A model generated the notes under the pieces. It made no database searches, was not told the DNA's origin, and worked only from the letters and a program-made list of their open reading frames with translations. From Trissonchulus latispiculum (Eukaryota; Nematoda; Enoplea; Enoplida; Ironidae), in the NCBI GenBank assembly GCA_030248195.1, contig JASAND010022236.1, positions 1 to 64,000 of the forward strand: a stretch of DNA of 64,000 nt. The letters run 5' to 3'. Position numbers and translations under genes: made by a program. Shown here piece after piece: positions 29,857-42,809 of the stretch. Position 1 is the first letter of the stretch. Every line of letters starts with the position of its first letter.

Positions 29857-31053
29857 CACTAAGTATGTGTATACTAGTGCAAGCTAGAAGGCCACTTTAC
29901 TCTAACACATACAATTATAGACTGCAACTGAACAGTGAAAGAAAAGACAAAGGCATTTCGTTATGCAAATTAGTTTATCAAGACAAGGCTAGACTTTTTG
30001 GCAACAAACAAAGGACAATGTTTACACCTCCCCCCAGGGAGTCCGCTGGTCCTCCAGCGGCAACCAATTGGTACCAAAGTCAGGGCCAAGGGAAGGCATA
30101 ATCGCAGCGTATTGGTGGGAATCCTGCTGGTACCGAGTCGAGAAGACATTTGGAAACCACTGAAGCTCAGAAAATCTCAAACCAGCATCGAAACAGCTGC
30201 TGGACACCAAGATGGTTAAGATGGAACCGATCAGGGTTCAAGAGGGAAGAACAAATATCGCCAGATGGGAGGGCGGAAAACGCCTCAGATTCGCTAGGGT
30301 CAAAAATGTGTAAAAATGTGTAATTGGGAGTCCGCCAATAGCAAAATAGAACCAAAAGGTGGCCGAATACGAATCAAATGGAGACGGAACAAAGACTCAG
30401 GGCTGTAGACAACAGTATCATCACCGGCCTCCTCGATGTCAAGTCGAAGCTGAGCCAAGAGAACGCCCCACTTATTCAAGCTTATTTAAGGGTCTTTCTA
30501 AAGCCCGTAAGTCCCTCTGTAAGTCTTCAGAAGTCATTTAGTTCGAATCCCGAAAAATAAATTCAGTTATATTCGTCCAATTGGACTGCCAGCTAAGGAG
30601 AAATTCCCCTTAGCGTAGCAAAGCACGGACTTTCACTACAAAATCCTAGCACAGGAATTAAACTAGTATTGACTTAGCATAGCAGAGAAATTCGTGGCCT
30701 TGGGGAAATCACTTAGGAAGCAGCAACACACTGTAACTGCTGTATTTTGAACCAATTGGAAGGATGGGACTAGACAGCAACACACTGTAACTGCCTAGTT
30801 CCGAGTCTAGTGGAATGTCTGATAATAGACAGCAACACAAACTGAAACTGTTTATTTTCAAAACAATTAATTCAAGGTGGAACCTCCACTAAGTAGGTGT
30901 ATACTAGTGCAAGCAAGAAGGCCACTTTACTCTAACACATACAATTATAGACTGCAACTGAACAGTGAAAGAAAAGACAAAGGCATTTCGTTATGCAAAT
31001 TAGTTTATCAAGAGCTAGGCTTTTTGGCAACAAAAACAGGACAATGTTTACAC
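29857..31053 (+). mobile_element. pair of ~170-bp direct repeats around 0.86 kb, possible TRIM-type LTR element
   Basis: The segments 29,857-30,028 and 30,887-31,053 are near-identical direct repeats, cactaagta through ggacaatgtttacac. The interior codes only short frames. A TGGTACC-starting sequence 42 bp after the first repeat could be a primer site, but it is not adjacent to the repeat end. Three copies of a cagcaacacactgtaactg motif lie at 30,720-30,865. LTR status is tentative. Confidence 0.45.
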
Positions 31054-31154
31054 TTCTGCCTATAACGGACGCTGAAATGTGGACGCAGTTTTATGTACAC
31101 GGAGTATTTTGATGGAATTCCAGAGATGCAAAATCACGTAACTTGAAAGGATTT

Positions 31155-31335
31155 AAAGCCCGGTTTATACTTGACCGTTTGACCGTCTGTCCGTTTGGGC
31201 GTAAGCAAATGGTCAGCTCAACTTTTCTTACTCCCGGACACCTCCATACGAACAAACGGACAACTTCCTTTCACTTGAGTCTAGTCTACGCCCAAACGAA
31301 AACAAGGCCGAACGGACAAATATAAACCGGCTTTC
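31155..31335. mobile_element. 181-bp MITE
   Basis: Inverted ends aaagcccggtttata and tataaaccggctttc surround a centre with tgtccgtttggg and its complement. Similar words occur in the block at 26,375-27,153, so both may be one family. Confidence 0.65.
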
Positions 31336-32092
31336 GAAATATACCTCTTTTGTCAAACGTAGGTACAAAATACAATCTTGTTTCCCCAGAAAAAGTTTTC
31401 AGTGGTTAAGACGACACCAGGAACCACCTTTCATCCGAAAAATTACTTTCAGCGATAGTACTCCGTTTCAACCGTGTTACAGAATACGAATACCAGATTA
31501 TCTCCCAGGATAGTGTGATTTCTACCGTATCTGCGTGATAAATAAATCAACTCTGTTTCATTATCTCCAAATTGGCATATTACTCCACTCACTGACTATC
31601 TACTGCATTATAGATGAGTCGTCAAAGAATACTAAGGAGGAATCAAGATTCAAGTCAGAATAGCAAATATAAAAATTTTATGCGATCTGGAATTGGCAAC
31701 TGCAATACTGTGAAAGTTTTTGTTACGCTGTAAGAAGACTGTGTATAACCATATACGCTACAACAAACAAGACATTCTTTGACATACATTGCAAAAAACC
31801 AAAATGCTTCTTCTTACATGTAAAACACAGATGAATCGTCGCGGGAGGGTCCTACAGTAGTGTTTGAGGAAGGCCTGGGTTCCCCAGGCAGCTTACGGAG
31901 ATAGCTAGGCTAAACCTTAAGCCAGAAAAGGGTTCCCCAATTTGTAGATGTAGAACGTTAACGCAACAAAAGGACAGACTGAATGATCAGCTGTATTTTC
32001 TTTTCACTTCGTCAGTCTTTTCTTGTTTTTAATAAAGTGTGTAGAATAAATACAGTTACATACTTTTACTATATATAATTTTTTCCTGCCAT
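31336..32092. other. intergenic sequence, nothing recognised
   Basis: AT-rich, without a convincing frame or terminal repeats. Confidence 0.4.
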
Positions 32093-32369
32093 CAAGAGTA
32101 CATAATACATAAGAGTGTGACAGCTGGCAAACTCTATGTATTATAAGCACGACGCATCCTCTACCTCTGCAGACTAACGGTTTGCCTCGCTTCGCGAAGA
32201 GTTATCTTCACTTCAAAAGAATTTGGGCGCTATGAACGTGTTCTAAAGCTCGAAGCAGACGCACATGGAACCAACTGACTAAAAGCCGTTAGCGTGCAGA
32301 GGATGTATCGCGCTTATAGTACATAGAGTATGACAGCTGTCATACTCTTATATATTATGCACTCTTGCT
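32093..32369. mobile_element. MITE of the CAAGAGTACATAAT family, ~277 bp
   Basis: The inverted ends caagagtacataata and tattatgcactcttg enclose further inverted blocks (gagtgtgacagct; agctgtcatactct) and an inner pair around gttagcgtgcagagga. No coding capacity. Confidence 0.7.
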
Positions 32370-32611
32370 ACAATACAATGAAAGAACGAACGAAAATAAG
32401 ATGTGTAAACATTGAGTCTATATATAACATTAATCTGTTAGGTTTTATCAGAAGTGCCAATCTTCTGAGACTTGCAACAACAGCTTGTAGCCACGGTTCC
32501 CAGAAGAACCAGCAGCTGTACAACAGCCAAAACCGATGCTCCAATCTGAAACTAAGGCAAAATACATCATAGCGTTAGGTACACAAGTGACTGATGGCTG
32601 GTTTAGTACTA

Positions 32612-33008
32612 GCAAGAGTACATAATAACTAAGAGTGTGACAGGCGGCACACTTTTAGTTACTAAGTTGGGGAAATCATCTGCACGATAACGGCCCACGC
32701 CCCCACAAATTAGACCCCAGTGACCCCCCCACAAATGAGTACCTAGTACACATTTGTGTGCCATCACTCGCTTGTATCTTTATGTGTTGAAGCTCGAAAG
32801 TGGCCAGCTGCTGACAGAACGTTTTTGGCTTCAACACATAAAGATACAAGGGAGTGATGATTCACAAATGTGTACTAGGTACTCATTTGTGGGGGGGTCA
32901 CTGGGGTCTAATTTGTGGGGGGGTGGGCCGTTATCGTACAGATGATGTCCCCAACTTAGTAACTAAGAGTGTGACGCTTGTCACACTCTTAGTTATTATG
33001 TACTCTTG
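32612..33008. mobile_element. MITE of the GCAAGAGTACATAAT family, ~397 bp
   Basis: The inverted ends are flanked by TACTA on both sides, a 5-bp target duplication. The body folds on itself over nearly its whole length, with ggggggtcac and acacattaaagata-type blocks mirrored. Same family as 32,093-32,369 and 60,603-61,779. Confidence 0.75.
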
Positions 33009-34136
33009 GTACTAGCAAGAGTAAGCAAAGAGTATGCCATTATCTTAGTTATCAGAGCAAAACTATACTCTGCTCGCTAACGGCTGACCACCCCCCCACC
33101 CCGCCAGTCAGCACCAGCTCGAAAGGGGGAACTTTCACAATGTTTTAATGCGTTTATATCCAGTAGTGTTCTTTCAGTAGCAGATTTCAGTTTCAGTCGC
33201 TGGTTCGAAATAATTTCAGTTTCAGTTTTAGTATCCGTCGGAGTTCAGTTTCAGTTTCATTTCGCTTTAAAGGGAACGGTTTTCAGCATTCTCAGTTCAT
33301 ATAAAGCATCATTTGAAAATGCATAATGAAAAAATTTCAGATCCCCAAGAATCTGAAGATCCCCATTAAAATTATGAAACTAAACATAATTTAGTTACGG
33401 ATCATATCACATTAAAAAGTTAAGAACTCCCAAGAACCCGCATCAAAACATGAAACTACACATACTTATAGATCAAATCTCTACAAAAAATTAAGAACCC
33501 CCAAAACCCCAAGAACCCCCGTGAAAATAAAAACTCCAAGAAAAACTATTAGTAGATTAGAAAGCATGAAAAATTAGTTTGTATCTTGACTTGGGCCGTT
33601 TTTGCTCTGATAATAGAGAGTTTGCCTAGTGGCATATTGGTGTCATTATGTACTCTTGCTTGGTACTAGCAAGAGTACATAATAGATAAGAGTAAGAAAC
33701 TCTTACACTACTATGTACTGAATATGCTAGGCATGCTCGGTTCATTCACTCGGGCCCCCCGTGTAGAGGATATATGTGTATGTCTAATATTGTGTGTATG
33801 TAATGCTCAACACTTCTCTTTCGCCTAGCTAGCTGCAGGCTTGCTGCCACATATGCACTAGTTGGTCGGGGAAGGTTGGGTTGGGCTAGGTGTCCCCACT
33901 CTATTGGGTGTTCCCCCATATGCATATATGTGTTATGTTGCTATTGGTTGGAAGGATTTTCCTAAGCTCCGCCTCCTGGTGGGTCTCAACAAAATCTCTC
34001 CCATCCTATTCAGTTGGGTTGTGTTTGTCACGTTTGTTGTCTATTGTTGTTTATTGTGTGCACTCGCCTTGGGCTCCCTTTGTCAAAACAGTTGGTCTCC
34101 CACCCCCATCTGTATTTCCGGTCTCCCCGGCTCCTG
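33009..34136. other. spacer sequence with TTTCAG and AAGAACCCCC simple repeats and MITE fragments
   Basis: Partial MITE ends occur at 33,010-33,100 and 33,600-33,760. Simple repeats of tttcagtttcag fill 33,180-33,270 and of aagaaccccc fill 33,480-33,530. Overlapping frames at 33,862-34,300 have no recognisable protein. Confidence 0.45.
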
Positions 34137-34447
34137 CAAAGGTTTGTTACCCTTGTACGTAACCGCCAGTTCGGCACTATTATTGTTGTTATTATTGTTA
34201 TAACTTGTGTGTACTTTCTATTCAATATAACTGTGTCATTTTTCGGCCTGCGCGCCGTTATTAAACCATCTTTATTTAGGTGTGTTATTTAGGGCTTATC
34301 TGGGCCTAGCTAAGTTAGTTGTACGTGTAACATCTGTTACTGGCGAGACTCACCCCGGACTGGCTCTCCATATTTGGCCAGGCGCGTTATACTTTGGGCG
34401 CAGTTCCAGTAGCAAGTTGTTGGTAATCGCTACATTACAACACACCC

Positions 34448-34934
34448 GTAACTCCCGGGGGGGGGGGGGGTGCCAACCTAACCAACACTAATTGCACGCT
34501 TTCATATATATAAGCGTGTGTCTGCTAACTGATTGGCCCATTAGCATAAGGCTTACTGTAGGTAATTTATTAGTTATTTTAATTAATTGATTATAACTTT
34601 AATTGGGTTAGTGCAACTAAAAAATAATTCGACAACATTCTAGCATTTTTTCTGCTCTTTCCAATGATATAAAAATTGTTGCACAATACAAAAATTCGCA
34701 GGAATGCAATCTGCAACAATTTTTATATCATTGGAAAGAGCAGAAAAAATGCTAAAACGTTGTCGAATTAGTTTTTTAATTGCACTATATCCAATTAAAT
34801 TTATAATTAATTAATCAAAATAACTAATAAATTACCTACAGTAAGCCTTACGCTAATGGGCCATTCACCGAGCAGACACAAGCTTAGTAATGTAAAGCTG
34901 TAATTAGTGTTAGGTGGGACCCCCCGGAAGTTAC
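34448..34934. mobile_element. ~487-bp fold-back MITE in the right arm
   Basis: Counterpart of 25,577-26,063, with the same inverted arms and central hairpin; the homopolymer C/G runs differ in length between arms. Confidence 0.8.
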
Positions 34935-36077
34935 ATGGTGGCATTCCGATTTGTGGTTCAAACTCATCATCGTCAGGATAACTAATCTCAGGACAAAAAA
35001 ATATTCAAAAAATTTCAGGGATCATACATTCTAATTAATAATTCATTACCACACAGCAAATGATGGTGAACGATTAGGCACGTAGTTATTCAGATTGATT
35101 CAGCTCAATTTTATTTAGCGGTTTATCAAATATGTGGAGACCCCTTTAGGATTGCGCCGGGACCTTAGAATGAAATGTAAAGCGCTGGCCCCATATTTTC
35201 ATGTCCAACGACCTCGCCCCGGCTAGGCCCAGCTACAGCGCCGCTGGGTCCACAATTTTGCTAACGGTGCAATCTTACGTGTAATAAAAATCTGTGGGAT
35301 TGCACTAAATAAAGGAACAGACCCAAACAAGGGTCTACTTGTTTCTTAATTCTGTCTACTGGAGGGAGGCGGGTGGCAGAGTATATACCAATTTCGCATA
35401 CACCTGTTTCGCTTATTTTCAGCTATGATACAGCCCCTTCTGGCAACAAAAACATGATAAATTTTTAGAGTCTAGCGTCCACACGCAGTTTGAAAAAATG
35501 CTATTCAAAGGCTTCCAATTGAATAGTTACGCCATGATCCCTCACTAATGGCTTTTTCTATTATTATATAGTTCAACGTGACAAGGTTGAATTGAAATTA
35601 CAAGAGTACATGATAATATCCAAATGTCACTGCCAACGACTTATTATTAATTCCCTGCGGAAGAATATCCAATGAAGTAAAAATTGTGATTATTAATTAC
35701 CTGCGGAAGAATATCCAATGAAGTAAAAATTGTGAAGTACAACGTAGTGAATTTCAACACCTCTGCTTGTTTACGGGACAAATTTCTGGATTTATAGTCT
35801 ATGTAAACACGTCGGTAGTGAACAGAAACTACGGTTTAGCTATTAACTCTTGCGTTGATTATATTGCTGTTAAAATAAATTGTCGCGAAGACTGCGGTAA
35901 ATTCCAATGCAACTATAACAAGATCCGCTGATATAAATACATGCGTGATATTAAGGTTAAGAGAAGTACAGCAATAACTGCTAACTGGATTTGTACGTAT
36001 GACGTGACTGTTTCGAAATCGTAATGGAAAGTTGTGTCGCTTACTCGTTTTGAAAACAGGTTCTATAGTCGCAGCAG

Positions 36078-36392
36078 TGTAAAATGATTGCGAATTTTAC
36101 ATCTTTCAAAAAGGCCACTTTTTCCTAAGCTGTTATTACGATCTTGAGCATTGTAGTTGCGCCTTCGTTTCGCAGATTACCGTAATCACTCTCAAGTAAA
36201 CCGCAAGCACCATCCAGTAAGTGTATAGTTGGTCGCTGTACTTTTCTTTTAGCCAGAGGTTACCTGATCAGACTACCTGAAGAAATAGAAATGAACTATT
36301 TCGTAATCCGTACGAGGAAGTAAACGAACTTTCTGTCTCTCTGTTAAAGCTCAAGAAAAGAAACGCACGCTTAGGACCGTCAGACTCTGACG
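36078..36392 (+). repeat. 5' LTR of the right element
   Basis: 315 bp, TGTAAAA to CTGACG (the last base is A in the other LTRs). A primer binding site TGGCGTCGCGAGCAGAAT follows at 36,395-36,412. Confidence 0.9.
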
Positions 36393-36863
36393 TTTGGCGT
36401 CGCGAGCAGAATTTCGTTCAGTATCCTAGGCGTACGGAAAGCACCACACTTCAGTACTAATTTTAAGACTGTGAGAAACAGCCAAAGACCACCTGTGCGG
36501 TTTCATTTAGGATTGTATAACATTCTTCGTATTACCTGTTGCTATTGTTGACTTTTCAGCACTAAGAGCACCGGCAGACAACCTGGTACGAGAGACGAAT
36601 ATAAAAACAAAAAACACAAAATCAAAGAATTCCATTTCAGCTTTAACAGAACCTGGAGACCACCTGTGTATAACTTAAACGAAGTGCCACACTAAAAGTA
36701 CTTGCCGCGGGTTTTTGCCATTTGATTCATGGTTTAAACAGCACTTAGTGCATGCTCCAGTTTGACGTTACAATCGGACCGTCATTAGATTGAGTTTGAG
36801 CAACCAATAGAGCCTCAGTCTGAACGCACTAAGCGCTATCAAAGTCGTATTCCTCTGCAGAAA

Positions 36864-37440
36864 ATGGATGACCAAATAAACTCAATTCGGCAGGATCTGA
36901 GAGACCTTAGTTCCTTAACTTCAGTATTACAGTTGCTAGATAGTAGGCGTAGACAGCGTGCCTTGAAGCTCCCATACTTTCACGGAGACATACACGAAAA
37001 CTTTGATCAGTTTATCGAACTTTGGGAGCTGATGGCCCGAGCAGAAAAGTTCACGACTGCTCAAAAACTATTAAAACTAGCAGCTTATCTGAGAGGCAAC
37101 GCCTTAGACGTTTACCGCTCCCTGCCAGACACAGTGAAAGCTAATCATGGCCAGCTCTACCAAGCCCTGGAAAAGGCGTTCCGAACGCCTGTTAAGGAGC
37201 TTGTCAATTCTGAACTCTTAAATTCTGAAACACGGCGAGAAAACAAATGCTTCGAGGCCAGTACCTCGCTGGGTTGACGAATGATATTCAGGACAGACTA
37301 ACCTTTCTGGCGAACCTTCCGCAACTTTCGAGAATGCAGTTACAGAAGCAAGGCGAGAAGAAGCCCTAATCGAACGCAAAGAGGAGCGAGCCGTCCGAAA
37401 ACCCAAGCAAAGTCTCAACAGCAAATTGCTGGAGGTAAAG
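36864..37440 (+). pseudogene. gag of the right LTR element, frameshifted and 3'-deleted
   Basis: The gag core frame (36,864-37,277) is nearly identical to the left copy and stops at the same shifted place. The downstream part is deleted: the lysine-rich region joins directly to the acidic start of the env-like frame near 37,440, removing the zinc-knuckle region. Confidence 0.85.
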
Positions 37441-38328
37441 CAAGAAGGCACCGCATATGACGCAGATCAGTCAGAGGACGAGCCCGATTTTCAGGATGAG
37501 TTCGACTCAGATGAACATCGCTTGGAAAGCGAGAATGATTGCCTGCGTGAACAGTTGAACCGCTATGAATCGGCTGCGTTTGTTGACATGGTTGGTGTCA
37601 AATGCACACCGGACTACACAAGTAGTGGTGCTCAGCAGCCTACCGTTATTAAGGGACGAAATAGAAGTCAACAGAATGCCCGCCGTGGGCCCACGGAAAA
37701 ACTTTGGGCGAAACAGCCTCTTTCCGACCCCTTAAGTAACCAGCGCAAAAATAGGGCCAGTCAGTGGTATTCAACTGTGGCTTACCCATGGCTTCTAAGT
37801 GTGTTGTTGCTCATGACACTGATGGCCGGCGTGGTCGCAACGACAAATGTTAGTTCACCTTCCTCACCGATGCTGTACAACATGGCTGGATCTCGAACTC
37901 TATGGAATTTACCTGGTCCGGTACCGAGTACACTAGTAGACGCTATGGGACATACGCTATCATATGGGATGTGGATCCTGCTGAGAAATGTCCAATTTAA
38001 AAATGGAAAGATGTTGCTGGGGAACAACTGGGTGAAACCTGGTTATCCAAAGACCGAAACTTGGCGCTTATCTACCCCAAAAACTACGCAGGACTGTAAG
38101 GGAAACTCGTTAGAAGTATCAGACCAAGGAATTGTCTATCGGGTCATAAAGGAATCGCCCCCAGACCCATCAATTAGAGACACTGTTCGGGGATTGTTCT
38201 CAGCAAGAGATATCTCCACCCTGCTACCGACCCCGAAGACTCGCTTACATAAACGACAGTTAAGAGGCGGCCTGCCTGCAGACACAGCGTCTGAACCTAT
38301 TAGCGACTATTCTGGTCTAGAGGGGTAA
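37426..38328 (+). pseudogene. env-like region of the right LTR element with ectodomain deletion
   Basis: An open frame of 300 codons starts where gag is deleted into it. The hydrophobic LLSVLLLMTLMAGVV segment is retained, but about 460 bp of the Cys-rich ectodomain seen in the left copy are missing near 37,945. The end, through the LHKRQ site, matches the left copy. The hydrophobic C-terminal part follows after the MITE at 39,675-40,227. Confidence 0.55.
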
Positions 38329-38583
38329 GGAATCATTACAACGGATCTCTTGGCTGCAACTTTGCAAGCCACTCAGTTAGAACTGGACAAAGCAATCCGA
38401 TATGCATTTCAACACAACATACTGCATATACGACTTGTCAGACGATGCAATCACTCGTAAGAGTGGTCCGAGCGAATATGCTCTCACAGTCGACCTTAGC
38501 CATGCGCCATCTATTGATGCGCAATAATCTGGTCGCAAAGGCAAGCAGTAACCTAATCGAAGCGTATCCTTGTCACCAGTTAA

Positions 38584-39559
38584 GGTGGTGATTCCTTTTG
38601 GAGACATCAAATTGGAACCATTATTACTCATTCATTCCTTGGAGTTAATAAGCCATTTTCATCTCAATTCTTTGCCATCTTTTCTCTTTCTAATGAATAC
38701 AGTGACCCTAACGTGAGTTCTCGGAAATTATTTTACTGCATTTTCGAAGTAATTTAATTTTCCAGATTTTTTGCAGACTATTAAAGTTAATTTTTTCGTG
38801 AGGCGTCGGCCACATCATTCGATTCCTATTAAATAGCTGGGGACCCTTTTTTATTTATTATGAAATCGCTCTTCGTTATAAAGAAATTAGCTAAAATCTA
38901 AACGCAACCTGGATTTTGCCTACTTTTCCCAACTTTGGCAAGCGACCACTTTAGCTAGAAAGCAGCATTCGGTGCAACTAAAAAAGGGTCCCTGGCTGTT
39001 TTTGTGTAAAACACGTCCAGTCAGTGGCAACCCTCTAGCTTGCATAGTAAATGCTCCACAGTCGCTGGAAAAAATTTGTCATGTTTTTGCAAAAACTACA
39101 CTTTTAGGATAGCAGCGTACGGCATAGCATTTAGAAGATTACAATGCCACGAATAATCGGCCTCGATGAGACCTTCAAACTGACACCCTTAGCTTAGTTT
39201 TACGGCTTGCGTAGCTCAAGAAAGGCGGATTATTTGATTTCTTCAAAAATGACAAGTTTTTAACGCCAAAATAAGAAAATCATCTATATCTCACTATAGA
39301 GAAAAGCTAGAAAGGAGCTCTAAAAAGCAAAAAAAAGAGCTTAGCAAGATCTTTCGAATGAATATGGTTAAGCTATGCAGCTACTGTCAAAGTGTCAGAA
39401 ATTGGCAAAAACCGCCCAGAACGGAGACGTCAAAGTTTTGAAGGGGGATTGCGCGGAGGGTGTTAGAATGCCAAAAGAACTTATTTTGAAAAGTTTCATC
39501 AAATTTCATCTTGATTTGGGCCGTCAACCAATAATATGTGCCCAAAGGGAATCACCACC
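38584..39559. mobile_element. TTAA-flanked MITE inside the env-like region, right arm
   Basis: Counterpart of 20,043-21,017, with TTAA at 38,580-38,583 and 39,560-39,563. Present at the same place in both arms. Confidence 0.85.
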
Positions 39560-39674
39560 TTAAATGAGCCTTCGTTCCAATTTCTGGCCATGAACCAAAG
39601 CTTTTAATCCTACAACCAATATAATACATTATGAATCTTACCCAACAGATTGTCAGAAAGGACTTGAAATCCCA

Positions 39675-40227
39675 ATGACAATAAATAGCAAATCATTCCT
39701 GTATCAAAGCGAATCTGCCCTACTCGTTACTGCGCAGGACACCGAAGACCTTCGCGTCTTTGAGTGGGATTGGAACGTGCAGGAATTCCAACTTCCGCAA
39801 ACTATCCTCCACCAACTACTTGTTTATAATTGGGATACTATTCTTAGCCATATATCTTTAAATGATATCCTTGGAGACCTAAGAAAACAGGAACTAGTAT
39901 TGACCCACTTGGGATTCACCGAACAAACCTCCACCAAAGAGGCAGCAAAATCGCTTACGAGAACTATCATGGAAAATGGTTACTTTGGTTTTCTATTAGG
40001 TCTGCATGTTGGATACTGGCAAAATTGAGTGTTTCTCGTACGTCTATACGTCTCTATCTGCTTTTTGGTCATACCCTGTCTTCCCATCAATCAGCTTAGT
40101 CGTATGTTTTAATATACCTAATTTACTGGCCGCATGCGGCAACCGCATCCAACAAACACGAGGCAGCTATCTTCTTCCTGAGCGCGAAACTGCAACCATG
40201 GATGAAAATATCGGGGAACAGAAGTAA
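39675..40227 (+). pseudogene. C-terminal part of the env-like region, right copy
   Basis: The 117-codon frame 39,675-40,028 and the following 40,006-40,227 frame match the left copy at 19,375-20,038. The helical, hydrophobic segments are the same. The right frame is longer at its 5' end because the left copy has a stop there. Confidence 0.5.
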
Positions 40228-40238
40228 CATATCAAGGT

Positions 40239-40828
40239 GTGAAACTCCGGAGTTCCACCGGACCCACTCCAGCTGTCGGGTCCCTTTTACGACGACTTAG
40301 CGATAAAATCAGAACGCTCTGGCTACCAAGGTTTAGCTCTACAGGACAGAACCCAGAAGACCACACAGCAGCACTGGAACCTTTATCTACTATAACCGCT
40401 ACTGTTTCTGATTCTGGTATCAAACAGCAGCCAGCACTGATTAAAATCAAAATCAATGGCTCCAGAGTCACAGCGTTGGTAGATACTGGATCACAGATAA
40501 CACTTCTACACCCTAATGTGTTGCCTCGGTCAACTGTGTTGCACACCGCGCCTATGCTTGCAACATCTGTTACTGGTCACAACCTACCTTTGTTATGCAC
40601 AGCAGCTGTGACGTTACAGCTAGGGCAAAACCGATTGTCACACCAAGTATATATTAATGACGAGAACCCATAGCAGTGTATCCTTGGCATGGAATCATCA
40701 AGAAGCTTGGCCCATTTCAATTTGATTTTCGACGACAATAGATCAAATTCTGCACCCCAGGTTTCAAGCTGGAAACAGCGAAACAACCCAAGCGTTCCGT
40801 CGACTACCCAGAGACTGCAACTGTGCAT
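40239..40828 (+). pseudogene. aspartic protease region of the right LTR element, with private stop
   Basis: The VTALVDTGSQITLL active-site box is present. The frame is cut by a TAG at 40,671-40,673 where the left copy has TAC. The remainder (CILGMESS and following) continues in frame to about 40,826. Twelve bases present in the left copy (a KRF-containing segment) are also missing near 40,332. Confidence 0.85.
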
Positions 40829-40872
40829 TTAGTGGACACTATATGACTAGCCCCAAATAGCTGTAGTACGGT

Positions 40873-42126
40873 TTGGGCGAAGTATACTCCTACAGAAGCC
40901 CAAAAACAACCGGTGTGGAAGCATGCACTCGGACAAGAAGTCCTTCTGGAACCAAAGATACAAACGAAGCGACCAGGACTTGTGGTAAAGCGCTCCCTTT
41001 CCCGAATACTCCATCACGGTTGGTGCCTGTTAGTCTAACCAACTTATTGATGATTCCGCTGTTGTTATCCACCAGAAGCTGTCTTGGATTTATTGAGCCT
41101 GTCCTATCCACCACTTTATCAGCTTCTCCTAACCTGCCTCCGGGCAACACACATAAATTTCCATGCATGGCAACCGCATGCACGGACCAGCGTGAGTCAC
41201 CGCAACCATGGTCAAAACCACCATGGTCAGATTTAGACCTTTCTCCCAGTAGCCTAGATAACCACCAAAAAGAAGCTTTGCGTGCTACCTTGCAACGGTA
41301 TCCTGATTGTTTCGCTGTGGATGATCTCGACCTAGGCCGCTCGACTCGAGTGCTCTACCGGATTCCAACTGGAGATCATGAGCCCATTAAGCAACGCCCT
41401 TATAGTCTCCCCTACAGTCAACGAGACCAGATCGCCGAGCAACTGCAGGAAATGGAACGGCGAGGAATAACACGACAATCTACAAGCTCTTGGTCATCAC
41501 CTATTGTCATAGTGCGGAAAAAGGATGGCACGAACAGGATATGTGTAGATTATACGAAATTGAATGCCATCACCAAGCGCGATGAATGGCCTCCGCTGAA
41601 AATTGAGGATACGTTAAATACGTTTCATGGTGCAAAGCTTTTCACCAGTTTGGACTTAGCTGTTGGCTATCACCAAATCGAAGTATATTCGGACGACCAA
41701 GAAAAGACCGCATTCACTAGCTTTGCGGGATTGTATGAGTATACGCGAATGCCTTGCGGTCTTTGTAATGCTCCAGCTACGTTCCAAAGGCATATGCAAT
41801 ACACGCTGCACGGCTTAATCTGGAATATTTGTACTGAGTACCTTGACGATATCTTGATATGCAGCCGAACATTTAAAGAACATCTGCTTCATATAGAAAC
41901 TGTTTTGCAGCGACTGCAACAAGATAGCCTCAAACTAATGCGCAAATGTCACTTTGCACGAAAGGAGGTTTCTTACTTGGGTCACCTCCTATCAGCGGAT
42001 GGAATACGACCAAACCCCCAAAAGCTATCTGTGCTTGCAGGATGGACGAAACCCAAGTCGGTCAATGACATCCGACGTTTTCTTGGGTTTGCCACCTACT
42101 ATAGACGGTTTGTAACTTTTCCCTAG
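40873..42126 (+). CDS. reverse transcriptase of the right LTR element
   Basis: An open 417-codon frame with all RT boxes, including YLDD. Compared with the left copy, six residues differ, including Tyr to Cys right after the YLDD box. It ends at the same TAG and frameshift before RNase H. Confidence 0.95.
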   Translation: MGEVYSYRSPKTTGVEACTRTRSPSGTKDTNEATRTCGKALPFPNTPSRLVPVSLTNLLMIPLLLSTRSCLGFIEPVLSTTLSASPNLPPGNTHKFPCMATACTDQRESPQPWSKPPWSDLDLSPSSLDNHQKEALRATLQRYPDCFAVDDLDLGRSTRVLYRIPTGDHEPIKQRPYSLPYSQRDQIAEQLQEMERRGITRQSTSSWSSPIVIVRKKDGTNRICVDYTKLNAITKRDEWPPLKIEDTLNTFHGAKLFTSLDLAVGYHQIEVYSDDQEKTAFTSFAGLYEYTRMPCGLCNAPATFQRHMQYTLHGLIWNICTEYLDDILICSRTFKEHLLHIETVLQRLQQDSLKLMRKCHFARKEVSYLGHLLSADGIRPNPQKLSVLAGWTKPKSVNDIRRFLGFATYYRRFVTFP

Positions 42127-42740
42127 TGGTTGCACCCATTAGCCGCTTGCTCAAGAAAGGAGAAATCTTCCAATGGACAGACGAATGTATTAATGCATTT
42201 CTTCAGGTCATACAAACCTTGACTACTGCACCCACATTGGCATTTCCGGATCCACGGAAAACCTATCTCCTCTATACGGATGCGAGTGGTTATGGCATTG
42301 GAGCAGCCCTACACCAACCAGTCTACCATTCAGCGACAGGTCAAACACTCGAACATCCTGTGGCGTTTATTAATCGGAGTTTGACTAAAGCGGAAAAGAA
42401 TTATTCCCCAACCGAGAAAGAAGCATTAGCTGTCATCTGGGCAGTTAACAAAGTGTGTCATTATATTTACGGCTCACAGTTTACCATTTTTACAGATCAC
42501 CAGGCAGTTAAATAGCTACTTGAACTAAAAGAACCATCTGGTAAACTAGCAAGATGGGCATTAACTCTGCAAGAGTATGTCAACAGCCTAACATTACAAT
42601 ATAAACCTGGAAAGAGCCAAAAGCGTGTCGATGCGCTCTCACGCATCCCTCGAGTCAGCTTAATCACGGTGAGAAAACCAGCCTTGACCGAAGTCATAAC
42701 GAAACAACACAGTGACTTCGAGATTCAACAGATGACTACT
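42126..42740 (+). pseudogene. RNase H of the right LTR element
   Basis: Contains LLYTDASGYGIGA, YSPTEKEALAVIWAV and FTIFTDHQAVK, then the shared TAG in place of Trp. The sequel LARWALTLQEY runs to about 42,740. Confidence 0.9.
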
Positions 42741-42809
42741 TGATCCACCAAAAGCTATCCGACAATGCTAAGCAAACGGCATATATAAAAATATGTCCTA
42801 CAGTTCTCG

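Noticed and set aside
30530..30560. tRNA-like B box (agttcgaatccc)
   Set aside because: No A box, cloverleaf or acceptor stem nearby.
33862..34300. Three overlapping frames of 90-113 codons
   Set aside because: They have no recognisable domain and partly lie in the inverted arm, where the left copy does not preserve a frame.
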